A stretch of 35,802 nt of DNA from Flavobacteriia bacterium (GCA_024635575.1 JAGXIN010000018.1:1-35802), one strand, 5' to 3'. Shown: positions 22,434 through 29,986, numbered from the stretch's first letter. A program made the numbers and translations. Notes: a model not told the origin generated them from the letters alone.

Positions 22434-24996
22434 ATTTAAAATAGCACTGTTACTTTTTACAATTATTTTATCAACTAATTCCGCATCCGCGCAAGAACAG
22501 CCAGAAAATAATTCAGAAAATATCCAAACAAAAAATGACACCATAATCAAGGATGTCATTGTTATCGACACTATAATTCCAATAAAAACAAATAATATTT
22601 TTATTAAGGATACCAATTACGAACTTGGCGGTATTTCCGTTAAAGGACTTCAAAAATTTGAAGAAGAAACTGTAAAAATATTTACAGGTTTAATCGTAGG
22701 ACAAGAAATTAAACTTCCCGGGGATAAACTTACAAGTGCCATTAAAAAATTGTACGAAACCAAACAATTTAGCAATGTGGAAGTTTATGTTTCCAAAATT
22801 GACGGAAATGTAGCCTATCTTGAATTTGAAGTTCAGGAGTTGCCACAACTTAACAAAGTCACCATACAAGGTGTTAAAAAAAACAAGGCAAAAGAATTGC
22901 AAAAAGATGCAGAGCTTAAAAAGGGGGCCATGTTAACAGATAACTTAATGGTGACATCAAAAAATTATTTCAAAAAGAAATATCAGGAAAAAGGCTATTT
23001 AAAAACAAAAGTTACCTTAGATACCAAACCAGACACCTCAAGCGTAAATACTGTTAATATGTTGGTGTTTATTGACAAGGGAGAGAAAATAAAAATAAAA
23101 GACATCGATTTCCATGGCAATGATGCATTTAGTGAAAGTAAACTTAGAAAGGTTATGAAAAACACTAAAAAATCAATGTTTGGAAGATTTTGGAAAAAAT
23201 CAAAATATATTGAAGCCGATTTTAATGAAGATCTGGAAACTATTGTAACTGCCTATAGTGAAAAAGGGTATCGAGATGCAAGAGTTCTCGATCATTCGTT
23301 AACTTTTAATGATGACAACACCATCAGTTTAGACATTAAGGTTGAAGAAGGGAAAAAATACATTTTTGGAGATATTCGATTTTTAGGAAACAGCAGGTAT
23401 ACTGATGAACAACTGCAAAGTATCTTAAGAATAGAAAAAGGTGACACCTATAACGGAAAAGTATTAAAAGAAAGGGTTACAGGTACCGGAAAACCAGATT
23501 CTGACGACATTACCACTTTATACCAAGATAACGGATATCTATTTTCAAGAGTTTTGCCAGTAGAAACAAGAATAAACAATGATTCTATTGATGTTGAAAT
23601 AAGAATTTATGAAGATGCTCCAACGCGTATCAAAAAAATAACCGTTCACGGAAATGACAGAACCAATGACCACGTAATTTATAGAGAAATTAGAACCAGG
23701 CCGGGTTATTTATATAGTAAGAGCGACATCATCAGAACCATTAGAGAAATTGGGCAATTAGGATTTTTTGATGCTGAAGCTATTACACCAGATTTAAACC
23801 CAAATTATCAAGATAAAACAGTTGACATAGATTATACAGTTGCCGAAAAAGGTTCCAGTCAGATAGAACTGCAAGGTGGTTATGGTGGCGGCTCCTTTAT
23901 TGGAACTTTAGGATTGTCATTCAATAACTTTTCTGTCAAAAATATATTTAACGGAAAAGCCTATAAACCGCTCCCAATGGGTGATGGTCAAACACTGGCA
24001 TTGCGACTTCAAAAAAGCAGGTATTATACCACCTCAAGTTTTTCATTTACCGAGCCTTGGCTGGGTGGAAAAAAACCGCAATCATTGTCGTTTTCAATTT
24101 ACAACTCAAAACAATTTAGGTATGATTACACCACCCGTAAAGTTGATAAAGATCAACGATTGAATATTGTGGGTGCTACTGTTGGTTTAGGAAGGCGTTT
24201 AAAATGGCCTGATAATTATTTTACCTTGTCACAAAGTATCAGCTACCAATTATATGATTTAAAAAATTACCCGATTTCAACATTTTCATTTTCAACCGGT
24301 AATTCAAATAACTTGTCTTATAACATTACTTTAGGAAGAAGTTCAGCTGGTTCAAATCCTGTTTTCCCTACTTACGGTTCCGATTTTAGCATTGGCGCCA
24401 AAGTGACATTCCCTTACTCTTTAGTAAATAATAAAGATTATTCAACGATTGATGATCAGGAAAAATACAAATGGTTAGAGTATTATAAAGCCAGTTTTAA
24501 AGGAAAATGGTATACGGCTTTAACAAAGGATTTGGTCATTATGTCAAATGCAGAATTTGGTATTTTAGGACATTATAATAAAAAATTAGGAGACTCCCCT
24601 TTTGAAAGATTCTTTGTTGGTGGAGACGGAATGGCTTCTTATCAATTAGACGGCAGGGAAACTATCGCCTTAAGGGGTTATGAAAACGGACGTTTATCAT
24701 CCATTGAGGGCGGTACTATTTACAACAAATTCCAAATGGAACTTAGATATCCAATCACATTAAAACCATCGGCATCCATTTATGTTTTAGGATTTTTAGA
24801 AGCGGGTAACTCTTATGATGGTTTCAAAAACTTTAACCCATTCGAATTAAAACGTTCTGCGGGGCTAGGATTAAGAATATTTATGCCGGCATTCGGATTG
24901 TTAGGAATTGACTTTGCGCACGGATTTGACCCATTACCTGGACAAACTGTAAAATCAGGTTGGCAAACTCACTTTATTATTGGACAACAATTTTAA
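22426..24996 (+). CDS. bamA: outer-membrane protein assembly factor BamA
   Basis: An 856-residue Omp85-family barrel that inserts outer-membrane proteins. After a signal peptide (about 1-23, ending ASAQ) and a short polar linker come several POTRA repeats (each with a strand, two helices and paired strands; for example IKDIDFHGNDAFSESKLRKVMK and IKKITVHGNDRTNDHVIYREI). Then comes the C-terminal barrel from about residue 480, with FFVGGDGMASYQLDGRETIALRGY forming the conserved region near the L6 loop (family core VRGF/Y, here LRGY). The ATG at 22426 overlaps uppS by 8 bases (ATGACTAA), so the two are coupled. Chaperone genes of the OmpH family follow. Confidence 0.96.
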   Translation: MTKFKIALLLFTIILSTNSASAQEQPENNSENIQTKNDTIIKDVIVIDTIIPIKTNNIFIKDTNYELGGISVKGLQKFEEETVKIFTGLIVGQEIKLPGDKLTSAIKKLYETKQFSNVEVYVSKIDGNVAYLEFEVQELPQLNKVTIQGVKKNKAKELQKDAELKKGAMLTDNLMVTSKNYFKKKYQEKGYLKTKVTLDTKPDTSSVNTVNMLVFIDKGEKIKIKDIDFHGNDAFSESKLRKVMKNTKKSMFGRFWKKSKYIEADFNEDLETIVTAYSEKGYRDARVLDHSLTFNDDNTISLDIKVEEGKKYIFGDIRFLGNSRYTDEQLQSILRIEKGDTYNGKVLKERVTGTGKPDSDDITTLYQDNGYLFSRVLPVETRINNDSIDVEIRIYEDAPTRIKKITVHGNDRTNDHVIYREIRTRPGYLYSKSDIIRTIREIGQLGFFDAEAITPDLNPNYQDKTVDIDYTVAEKGSSQIELQGGYGGGSFIGTLGLSFNNFSVKNIFNGKAYKPLPMGDGQTLALRLQKSRYYTTSSFSFTEPWLGGKKPQSLSFSIYNSKQFRYDYTTRKVDKDQRLNIVGATVGLGRRLKWPDNYFTLSQSISYQLYDLKNYPISTFSFSTGNSNNLSYNITLGRSSAGSNPVFPTYGSDFSIGAKVTFPYSLVNNKDYSTIDDQEKYKWLEYYKASFKGKWYTALTKDLVIMSNAEFGILGHYNKKLGDSPFERFFVGGDGMASYQLDGRETIALRGYENGRLSSIEGGTIYNKFQMELRYPITLKPSASIYVLGFLEAGNSYDGFKNFNPFELKRSAGLGLRIFMPAFGLLGIDFAHGFDPLPGQTVKSGWQTHFIIGQQF

Positions 24997-25010
24997 CAAA
25001 AAAAATCTGT

Positions 25011-25018
25011 TATATTTG
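25011..25018 (+). promoter_or_regulatory. Bacteroidota -7 promoter element ahead of the ompH genes
   Basis: TATATTTG matches TAnnTTTG in the 69-bp gap after bamA, 47 bases before the ATG of the first ompH gene. It suggests an internal promoter for the chaperone genes. Confidence 0.42.
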
Positions 25019-25034
25019 TATATGAATAATTAAG

Positions 25035-25050
25035 TGGCACGATTTTTTCT
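25035..25050 (+). promoter_or_regulatory. sigma-54-like site ahead of the first ompH gene
   Basis: TGGCACGATTTTTTCT matches the -24/-12 consensus TGGCACG-N4-TTGCW except that the first base of the GC dinucleotide is T. The predicted start would be about 5 bases before the ATG at 25066. The lost G is an important contact, so this may be weak or decayed. Confidence 0.35.
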
Positions 25051-25065
25051 AAATACATAGTAGTT

Positions 25066-25869
25066 ATGACAAAGAAGATCTTTTTATTTGCATTTTTAAT
25101 TTTGGGTTTTTCTTCAATTGCACAAAAAGCTCAAAAAATCGGTTACGTTGATTTGGAGTATATTTTAGAAAATATTCCTGAATATATGGAAGCCCAAACA
25201 AAAATTAATGCCAAAGCGATAACTTGGCAAAATGATATTGCTCAGCAACAAAAAGAAATTGAAGCTTTAAAAGCTGAATTAAATAACGAAAAAGTACTGC
25301 TAACAAAAGCGTTAATTGAAGAAAAAGAAGAGGACATAGAAATTAAGGAACTGGATTTAAAAAATTTACAAATTGCGCACTTTGGCACGGATGGTGATTT
25401 GTTTTTCTTAAGACAACAATTGGTAAAACCAGTTCAGGATATTGTGTACAATGCAATTCAAGATATTGCAACAAAAAGAAAATATGATTTTGTAATGGAT
25501 AAATCAAGTTCATTACTTATGTTGTACACTAATAAGGAATTTGACATTAGCGAGTTGGTTTTAAACAGTGTCACAAGGTCGAAAAAGGTAAATGCCATAA
25601 AAGAAAAACAAAGCAAGAAAGAAGATAAAACTGAAAACGATCTTGAAGATAATCAAGTCGATGCTGAAAAAAACGAAGCATTGCAAGAAAAAATAGACGA
25701 CCGAGAAGCAAAAAAAGAAGCATTAAAAAAGAAAATTGAAGAACAAAGAGCAGAAAAACTAAGACAAAGAGAAGAACAAAAAAAAGCAATTGAAGAGAAA
25801 AGACAGCAAAGAATAAAAGAAATTGAAGCGGCCAAAAAAGCCCAAGAAGAAAAAAAACAAAATAATTAA
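25066..25869 (+). CDS. OmpH/Skp-family periplasmic chaperone with long charged tail
   Basis: A 267-residue exported protein of the Skp (OmpH) family, which holds unfolded outer-membrane proteins in the periplasm. It has a signal peptide (about 1-19), the family start KIGYVDLEYILENIPEY, a central coiled-coil of two long helices (about 45-115), and the closing strands (KYDFVMDKSSSLLML). It then adds a highly charged Lys/Glu/Gln tail of about 90 residues (about 175-267), not present in the second copy. The tail should form a long coiled coil or be disordered. It lies between bamA and a second ompH gene. Confidence 0.92.
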   Translation: MTKKIFLFAFLILGFSSIAQKAQKIGYVDLEYILENIPEYMEAQTKINAKAITWQNDIAQQQKEIEALKAELNNEKVLLTKALIEEKEEDIEIKELDLKNLQIAHFGTDGDLFFLRQQLVKPVQDIVYNAIQDIATKRKYDFVMDKSSSLLMLYTNKEFDISELVLNSVTRSKKVNAIKEKQSKKEDKTENDLEDNQVDAEKNEALQEKIDDREAKKEALKKKIEEQRAEKLRQREEQKKAIEEKRQQRIKEIEAAKKAQEEKKQNN

Positions 25870-25888
25870 TTTAAACAACAAGCAAAAA

Positions 25889-26389
25889 ATGAAACATTTT
25901 AAAACCTTATTATTAATCGCAGTAGTTACTTTAGGATTCAACACCATTCAAGCACAACAAAAAATTGGTCATATCAGCACCGATTTGTTAATAAGCCTTA
26001 TGCCGGAAACCAAAGCATTAAATGCTGAGATTGAAAAATTAAGCAAAACTTATGAAGCTGAGTTGAAAGGTGAAGAAGCGAAATTGGAAGCAAAATTAAA
26101 AAGATATGATGCTGAAGCAAGATCACAAACTGATGAAGTGAACCAACAAAGAAGTGTTGAAGTTCAAAAAGACCAACAAAATTTGTATCAGGCATCTCAA
26201 GTTGCAAAAGATGACATTACCAACAGAAGAAATGAAATCTTAAAACCTATTTTGGAAAAAGCAAAAAAAGCAATTGATGAAGTTGCTGAAGAGCAAGGCT
26301 TTACTTACGTGTTAGAAGCTTCTACTTTAATAGTAGCGAATGGGACAGATTTATTACCTGCAGTTAAAGCAAAATTAGGCCTTAAATAA
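25889..26389 (+). CDS. OmpH/Skp-family periplasmic chaperone
   Basis: A 166-residue exported Skp-family protein, near the standard family length. It has a signal peptide (about 1-19, ending IQAQ), the start QKIGHISTDLLISLMPE, a central coiled-coil (about 35-115), and the end FTYVLEASTLIVANG. The ATG at 25889 was chosen because a longer in-frame start at 25823 lies inside the preceding gene and would put a lysine-rich stretch before the signal peptide. It follows the first ompH gene by 19 bases and is closed by a strong terminator. Confidence 0.93.
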   Translation: MKHFKTLLLIAVVTLGFNTIQAQQKIGHISTDLLISLMPETKALNAEIEKLSKTYEAELKGEEAKLEAKLKRYDAEARSQTDEVNQQRSVEVQKDQQNLYQASQVAKDDITNRRNEILKPILEKAKKAIDEVAEEQGFTYVLEASTLIVANGTDLLPAVKAKLGLK

Positions 26390-26403
26390 AAAATAATTAG
26401 CTC

Positions 26404-26436
26404 AAAAAAAATCCCGCAATTGCGGGATTTTTTTTT
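26404..26436 (+). terminator. strong intrinsic terminator after the ompH pair
   Basis: ATCCCGCA pairs with TGCGGGAT in a palindrome with long flanking A and T runs (AAAAAAA left, TTTTTTTTT right). It starts about 15 bases after the second ompH stop. It is symmetrical and could work on both strands. Confidence 0.9.
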
Positions 26437-26484
26437 ACATTTATCTTAATGCAAAGCTCATTATAGACTGTTGTTATTATTGAT

Positions 26485-27273
26485 ATGAAAAATAGACCTG
26501 TTGGCATATTTGATTCTGGAATTGGAGGAACTTCTATTTGGAAAGAAGTTGTAAAACTGGTCCCCAATGAAAATACCATTTATTTGGCCGATAGTAAAAA
26601 TGCACCTTACGGAGAAAAATCTTCAGAAGAAATTATTGCATTAAGCATTAAAAATACGGAATTTTTGATTTCCAAAGGATGTAAATTGATTATTGTTGCC
26701 TGTAATACTGCCACCACCAATGCTATAGATTATTTAAGAAAAAATTATTCCATCCATTTTATTGGTATTGAACCTGCTATAAAACCCGCTGCCCTTTTAA
26801 GTAAAACTGGCGCTATTGGTATTTTAGCTACAAAAGGAACGCTTTCGAGTAAATTATTTGAAAAAACAACCAAGGAATACACTAAAAATATCACTACAAT
26901 TGAGCAGGATGGTGAAGGCCTGGTTCCTTTAATTGAGGATGGAAAATTAAATTCTCCGGAATTAAATAATTTGCTTTCAACCTACTTAAAACCCATGTTA
27001 AACTTTAATATTGACCATTTGGTGCTGGGCTGTACGCATTACCCCTATTTAATTCCTCAAATTAAAAAAATAATTGGTGAGAAGGTAACTATTATTGATT
27101 CAGGTGGAGCAGTCGCCAAACAAACAAAAGCTGTTTTAGAAAAACACAACTTGCTTTCAACAGGAATGTCTATAGGCAGTCATCAGTTTTATACCAATGT
27201 AGAAACTAAAGTTTTAAAAGAAATTTTAAGTGATGTATCTGTTGAATTCAATGTTCAAAAATTGGATTTTTGA
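26485..27273 (+). CDS. murI: glutamate racemase
   Basis: A 262-residue cytoplasmic enzyme that makes D-glutamate for peptidoglycan. The motifs are FDSGIGG (Asp10 and Ser11), VACNTAT with catalytic Cys73, and LGCTHYP with catalytic Cys183. Both catalytic cysteines are present, so the enzyme should be active. It lies behind the ompH terminator and is therefore probably transcribed separately, though no clear -7 element was found in its 48-bp leader. It is the last gene of the envelope cluster and is followed by a long non-coding stretch. Confidence 0.96.
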   Translation: MKNRPVGIFDSGIGGTSIWKEVVKLVPNENTIYLADSKNAPYGEKSSEEIIALSIKNTEFLISKGCKLIIVACNTATTNAIDYLRKNYSIHFIGIEPAIKPAALLSKTGAIGILATKGTLSSKLFEKTTKEYTKNITTIEQDGEGLVPLIEDGKLNSPELNNLLSTYLKPMLNFNIDHLVLGCTHYPYLIPQIKKIIGEKVTIIDSGGAVAKQTKAVLEKHNLLSTGMSIGSHQFYTNVETKVLKEILSDVSVEFNVQKLDF

Positions 27274-27360
27274 TTTAGGACATTTGAATTATAAATTATG
27301 ATTTTTTTAAGCCAAAAGTCCTGTTTTTTGACTCATTTTTTTTGATCAATTTTAACCCGA

Positions 27361-27381
27361 GTGTTATGGTCACTATAACAC
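27361..27381. repeat. 21-bp palindrome
   Basis: GTGTTAT (27361-27367) and ATAACAC (27375-27381) are perfect inverted arms around GGTCACT. The inner GT and AC also pair, leaving only one mismatched pair besides the centre base. It could be an operator half-site pair or the stem of an RNA hairpin; no T run follows, so it is not a normal terminator. Confidence 0.8.
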
Positions 27382-27412
27382 TATGTACGGACTATGTACG
27401 GACTATGTACGG
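27380..27412. repeat. three tandem copies of the 11-mer ACTATGTACGG
   Basis: Exact copies at 27380-27390, 27391-27401 and 27402-27412, so they span about one base more than three helical turns of DNA. The first copy overlaps the right arm of the 21-bp palindrome by two bases. Confidence 0.9.
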
Positions 27413-27580
27413 AGTATCCTCCCTTTACCCTCCCTTTTACCTATCTGCAGCCCCTTATTTTATTGGAGTTTTGGGATATCCTAACATTGATTTTTGACGA
27501 TTTTAGCGTGATATTGTTGTGTAAATTACATTTAACGATATCAACACAAAAAATCAATTATTATGCAAAAACAGGATGAT

Positions 27581-27681
27581 GTGAACTTCCCTGATTGGTG
27601 TTGACCGGTTTCTATTCATTTTTCGTTATCAAAAATAGTAAAAATTGACTTTTGTGGTCAACAAATATCAGGGACGTACAC
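27581..27681. repeat. 26-bp imperfect inverted repeat with a 49-bp spacer
   Basis: Left arm 27581-27606 and right arm 27656-27681 match at 21 of 26 positions, with shared blocks TCCCTGAT and TGTTGACC. The right arm ends 10 bases before the stop of the minus-strand gene. The shape resembles terminal inverted repeats of a very small element, but no target-site duplication is obvious. Confidence 0.7.
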
Positions 27682-27691
27682 CTTTGAGCTT

Positions 27692-28210
27692 TTAATTTCC
27701 CTCCTTATACCAACCTGCATACTTGACATAGTTGTCGGCAATTCTGTTTATTTCACCTGAAATTAATTCTTGGCTGATATCCTTTATTTTTTTTGCAGGC
27801 ATACCGGCATAAATACATCCTGATTTTATGTGTGTTCCTTTTGTGACAACAGCTCCCGCAGCTATGATGGAATTACTTTCCACAATACAGTCATCCATAA
27901 TAATGGCCCCCATTCCAATCAAAACATTGTCATGAATCGTACACCCATGAACCATAGCATTGTGACCAATTGAAACATTATTTCCAATATTGGTTGGCGA
28001 TTTTTTATAGGTGGCGTGAATCACAGCTCCATCCTGAACATTTACCTTATTGCCCATTTTAATATAGTGTACGTCACCTCTAATAACGGCATTGTACCAA
28101 ATACTACATTGATCCCCCATGATTACTTCTCCAATAATTACGGCATTCTCAGCGATAAAACAATCTTCTCCAAAAATTGGCTTTATGCCATTTAATTCTC
28201 TAATAATCAT
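27692..28210 (-). CDS. gamma-carbonic-anhydrase-like protein (left-handed beta-helix)
   Basis: A 172-residue hexapeptide-repeat protein of the YrdA/PaaY/CaiE type. Repeats such as IGNNVSIGHNAMVHGCTIHDNVLIGMGAIIMDD build the left-handed beta helix. The three zinc-binding histidines of the gamma-carbonic anhydrase site line up as His65 (GAVIHA), His83 and His88 (SIGHNAMVHG). The family acts as a trimer. Some members hydrate CO2, while others are thioesterases or have unknown roles, so the activity is not certain. It lies 74 bp downstream of the PorP/SprF gene on the same strand and may be cotranscribed. Confidence 0.92.
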   Translation of the reverse strand: MIIRELNGIKPIFGEDCFIAENAVIIGEVIMGDQCSIWYNAVIRGDVHYIKMGNKVNVQDGAVIHATYKKSPTNIGNNVSIGHNAMVHGCTIHDNVLIGMGAIIMDDCIVESNSIIAAGAVVTKGTHIKSGCIYAGMPAKKIKDISQELISGEINRIADNYVKYAGWYKEGN

Positions 28211-28284
28211 TTTGATTTCTATTTAAAAAAACTTAATCCTCAGTTAATAAAGTTCTGAGTCCCTAAAAATTCTTAATTCGTAAA

Positions 28285-29256
28285 TTAGAATGAGGAATTT
28301 ATATTAGGGCAACCAACTTTTCGAGGTTCTCTACAACCAAAATTAAGTCCTAAAGTAATTTGATGGTAACCGGCGTCTTCAAATAAAAATTCACCGGATT
28401 GTTTTGTATAAGTATAAGACACCATAAAGTTTTTATAATTAACACCAATAATTGGTGTTAAATAATTGAGTTCTTCCGTATCTGCATTGTCAAAACCTTT
28501 TCTATATGAAAAAGCTGCCCAAAGTTGCGCATCTGCAACTTCTTTGTAAACTTTTAAATTGAAATCCACAAACTTCTCCCCTGTTCTTTCAATCGTTTGT
28601 GCCATAATAGAAGGCTCCAACTGCAAACTTTTCCCTTGTCCATAATAATATCCCAATGTCACCAAATACCTTCTTAAATTAAGTGATTCGTAGCGATCAT
28701 TGTATAAATTCCTGGCGCTCAACATGATATTTTTTGCCGTAAAATAAGAGAAAAATCCACCTTTATGATAAGCCGCGCCAAAATCGGCATTGAAATAATT
28801 CTCGCTTTGAACAATTTGTGAAATCACGGGATCAGGAATAACAAAAGAGCTTTCGTCCACACTGTTATTAACAACCATTAACGAAAGTCCAAACGATAAT
28901 TGATTCACATCCTCAATTCTTCCGAAATTTAAATGATAGGCATAAGTGCCTTGAACGCCTTGCTGGGAATGATAACCATTTTTATCATTGAAAAGAATTA
29001 AACCAACGCCCATTTTCTCCCCAATTCTTGTATGCGCACTCAGTGTTTGTAATGAAGGCGCGTCATCTATTCCGGCCCATTGGCTTCGGGCTGTCAGTCT
29101 TATTTTTCCGCAATTTCCAATTCCCGCAGCCGCAGGATGCACCAAATACACATTATCCGATAAATAATCAGAATATATTGGTAATGTTTCCTGAGATTTT
29201 ACAAGGTTCGAAATGCTAAAAAATAAGCCTAAAATAAAAAATTTTAGTGTTTTCAT
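28285..29256 (-). CDS. PorP/SprF-family outer-membrane protein, solitary copy
   Basis: A 323-residue exported beta-barrel protein. It has a signal peptide (about 1-21, ending VKSQ), then the family N-terminus PIYSDYLSDNVYLVHPAAAG, which corresponds to the usual YMFNxxxxNPAYAG motif, and repeated barrel strands to a C-terminal YHQITLGLNFGC. PorP/SprF proteins bind type IX secretion substrates or adhesins that carry type B C-terminal domains and hold them on the surface. These genes usually follow a large adhesin gene, but here the upstream neighbour is divergent and no adhesin is present. A TAnnTTTG element lies upstream. Confidence 0.9.
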   Translation of the reverse strand: MKTLKFFILGLFFSISNLVKSQETLPIYSDYLSDNVYLVHPAAAGIGNCGKIRLTARSQWAGIDDAPSLQTLSAHTRIGEKMGVGLILFNDKNGYHSQQGVQGTYAYHLNFGRIEDVNQLSFGLSLMVVNNSVDESSFVIPDPVISQIVQSENYFNADFGAAYHKGGFFSYFTAKNIMLSARNLYNDRYESLNLRRYLVTLGYYYGQGKSLQLEPSIMAQTIERTGEKFVDFNLKVYKEVADAQLWAAFSYRKGFDNADTEELNYLTPIIGVNYKNFMVSYTYTKQSGEFLFEDAGYHQITLGLNFGCREPRKVGCPNINSSF

Positions 29257-29275
29257 TCATTAAAAAAAATAATTT

Positions 29276-29283
29276 CAAATATA
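29276..29283 (-). promoter_or_regulatory. Bacteroidota -7 promoter element for the PorP/SprF gene
   Basis: Minus-strand TATATTTG matches TAnnTTTG and lies 19 bases before the ATG at 29256. Confidence 0.5.
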
Positions 29284-29431
29284 TCATAATTATACCTAAT
29301 TAAAGTAACAATGAACTGTTTATTGTGAATACGCTAAAAAAATTTACATTATTATTGATGTTTTTAGCATATCCTAAACTTGCTTTTACATTATTTTAAC
29401 AAAAAATTAATTTATCGCTTTAAAATATTTG

Positions 29432-29439
29432 TATCTTTG
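29432..29439 (+). promoter_or_regulatory. Bacteroidota -7 promoter element for the HYC_CC_PP/copper efflux locus
   Basis: TATCTTTG matches TAnnTTTG exactly, 9 bases before the ATG at 29449. It excludes in-frame starts further upstream (to 29380) and implies a very short leader. Confidence 0.55.
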
Positions 29440-29448
29440 CAGTTCATT

Positions 29449-29865
29449 ATGAAGCAATTATTTAGAAAAATATCGGCAATTATAATGGCATTTGTGGTTT
29501 TATTATCTACCATGTCGTTTACAGTCAGTGAGCACTATTGTGGTCATACACTGGTTGATATTGCGTTATTTTCTAAAGCTGAATCTTGCGGCATGGAACT
29601 TCAAAAAACAACTTCCATTGATGGTAACACCATCAATAAAGACAATTGCTGTAAGGATAACATCAAGGAATTTAAAGGCCAAAATGAATTAAACACTAAC
29701 TTTTCAACCTTAAATTTTGAGCAACAAGTATTTGTTGCTTCTTTTACTTATTCTTATCTTAATTTATTTGAGGGTTATGATGAAAATATTGTTCCTTTTA
29801 AATATTATTCCCCGCCGTTGCTGGTCACAGACATTCTCGTTTTGGACCAAGTTTTCCTTATTTGA
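29449..29865 (+). CDS. HYC_CC_PP-family small exported protein
   Basis: A 138-residue protein with an N-terminal signal-like helix (about 8-24). It carries the three short landmarks that name the family: HYC at 29-31 (EHYCGH), CC at 67-68 (DNCCKD) and PP at 122-123 (YSPPLL). Cys31, Cys47, Cys67 and Cys68, with His29 and His33, could bind soft metals. The family is found in Bacteroidota beside RND metal pumps and TonB-dependent receptors, which fits this location ahead of cusA. Its role in copper or silver handling is inferred from that context. The exact function is unknown. Confidence 0.88.
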   Translation: MKQLFRKISAIIMAFVVLLSTMSFTVSEHYCGHTLVDIALFSKAESCGMELQKTTSIDGNTINKDNCCKDNIKEFKGQNELNTNFSTLNFEQQVFVASFTYSYLNLFEGYDENIVPFKYYSPPLLVTDILVLDQVFLI

Positions 29866-29924
29866 TTATTTATCGTTTTTTTTTGACCGCCAAAGTATTT
29901 AACTTTAGGCGTTAAAGCATTGTT

Positions 29925-29943
29925 ATGATTTTTTTAAAATCAT
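29925..29943. repeat. 19-bp perfect palindrome before the cusA gene
   Basis: ATGATTTT and AAAATCAT flank a TTT centre. No T run follows on the plus strand, so it is not a clear terminator. It could be an operator for a metal-responsive regulator or an mRNA hairpin 44 bases before the pump ATG. Confidence 0.6.
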
Positions 29944-29986
29944 TTCTATTGTTCTTTCAGAATCAACTCATTAAATAATCAAAAAA

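Larger units (their letters stand above)
27274..27691. other. 418-bp intergenic region with palindromes and short repeats, no convincing gene
   Basis: Between murI (plus) and the carbonic-anhydrase-like gene (minus), both of which end here. It holds a 21-bp dyad at 27361-27381, three exact 11-bp repeats at 27380-27412, a duplicated CCTCCCTTTAC-like block at 27418-27440, and a 26-bp imperfect inverted repeat with arms at 27581-27606 and 27656-27681. A 61-codon open frame at 27394-27579 has no signal peptide or family-like pattern and is not called. It may be a decayed mobile element or a short dispersed repeat. Confidence 0.8.

Noticed and set aside
25571-25947. Long minus-strand open frames opposite the ompH tail
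   Set aside because: They are the complement of Lys/Glu-rich codons (giving Phe/Leu/Ser-rich products) and have no start context or homology pattern.
27394-27579. A 61-codon open frame in the murI/carbonic-anhydrase gap
   Set aside because: It is made from the 11-mer repeats and AT-rich sequence, has no signal peptide, family pattern or promoter element, and lies in an area otherwise built of repeats.
28211-28284. Hairpin CTCAG/CTGAG as terminator of the PorP/SprF gene
   Set aside because: The stem is only 5 bp with a long loop and the T run is 8 bases away from it, so the support is too weak to call.
29380-29448. Longer start for the HYC_CC_PP protein
   Set aside because: It would read through the TATCTTTG element and put a polar stretch before the signal helix.
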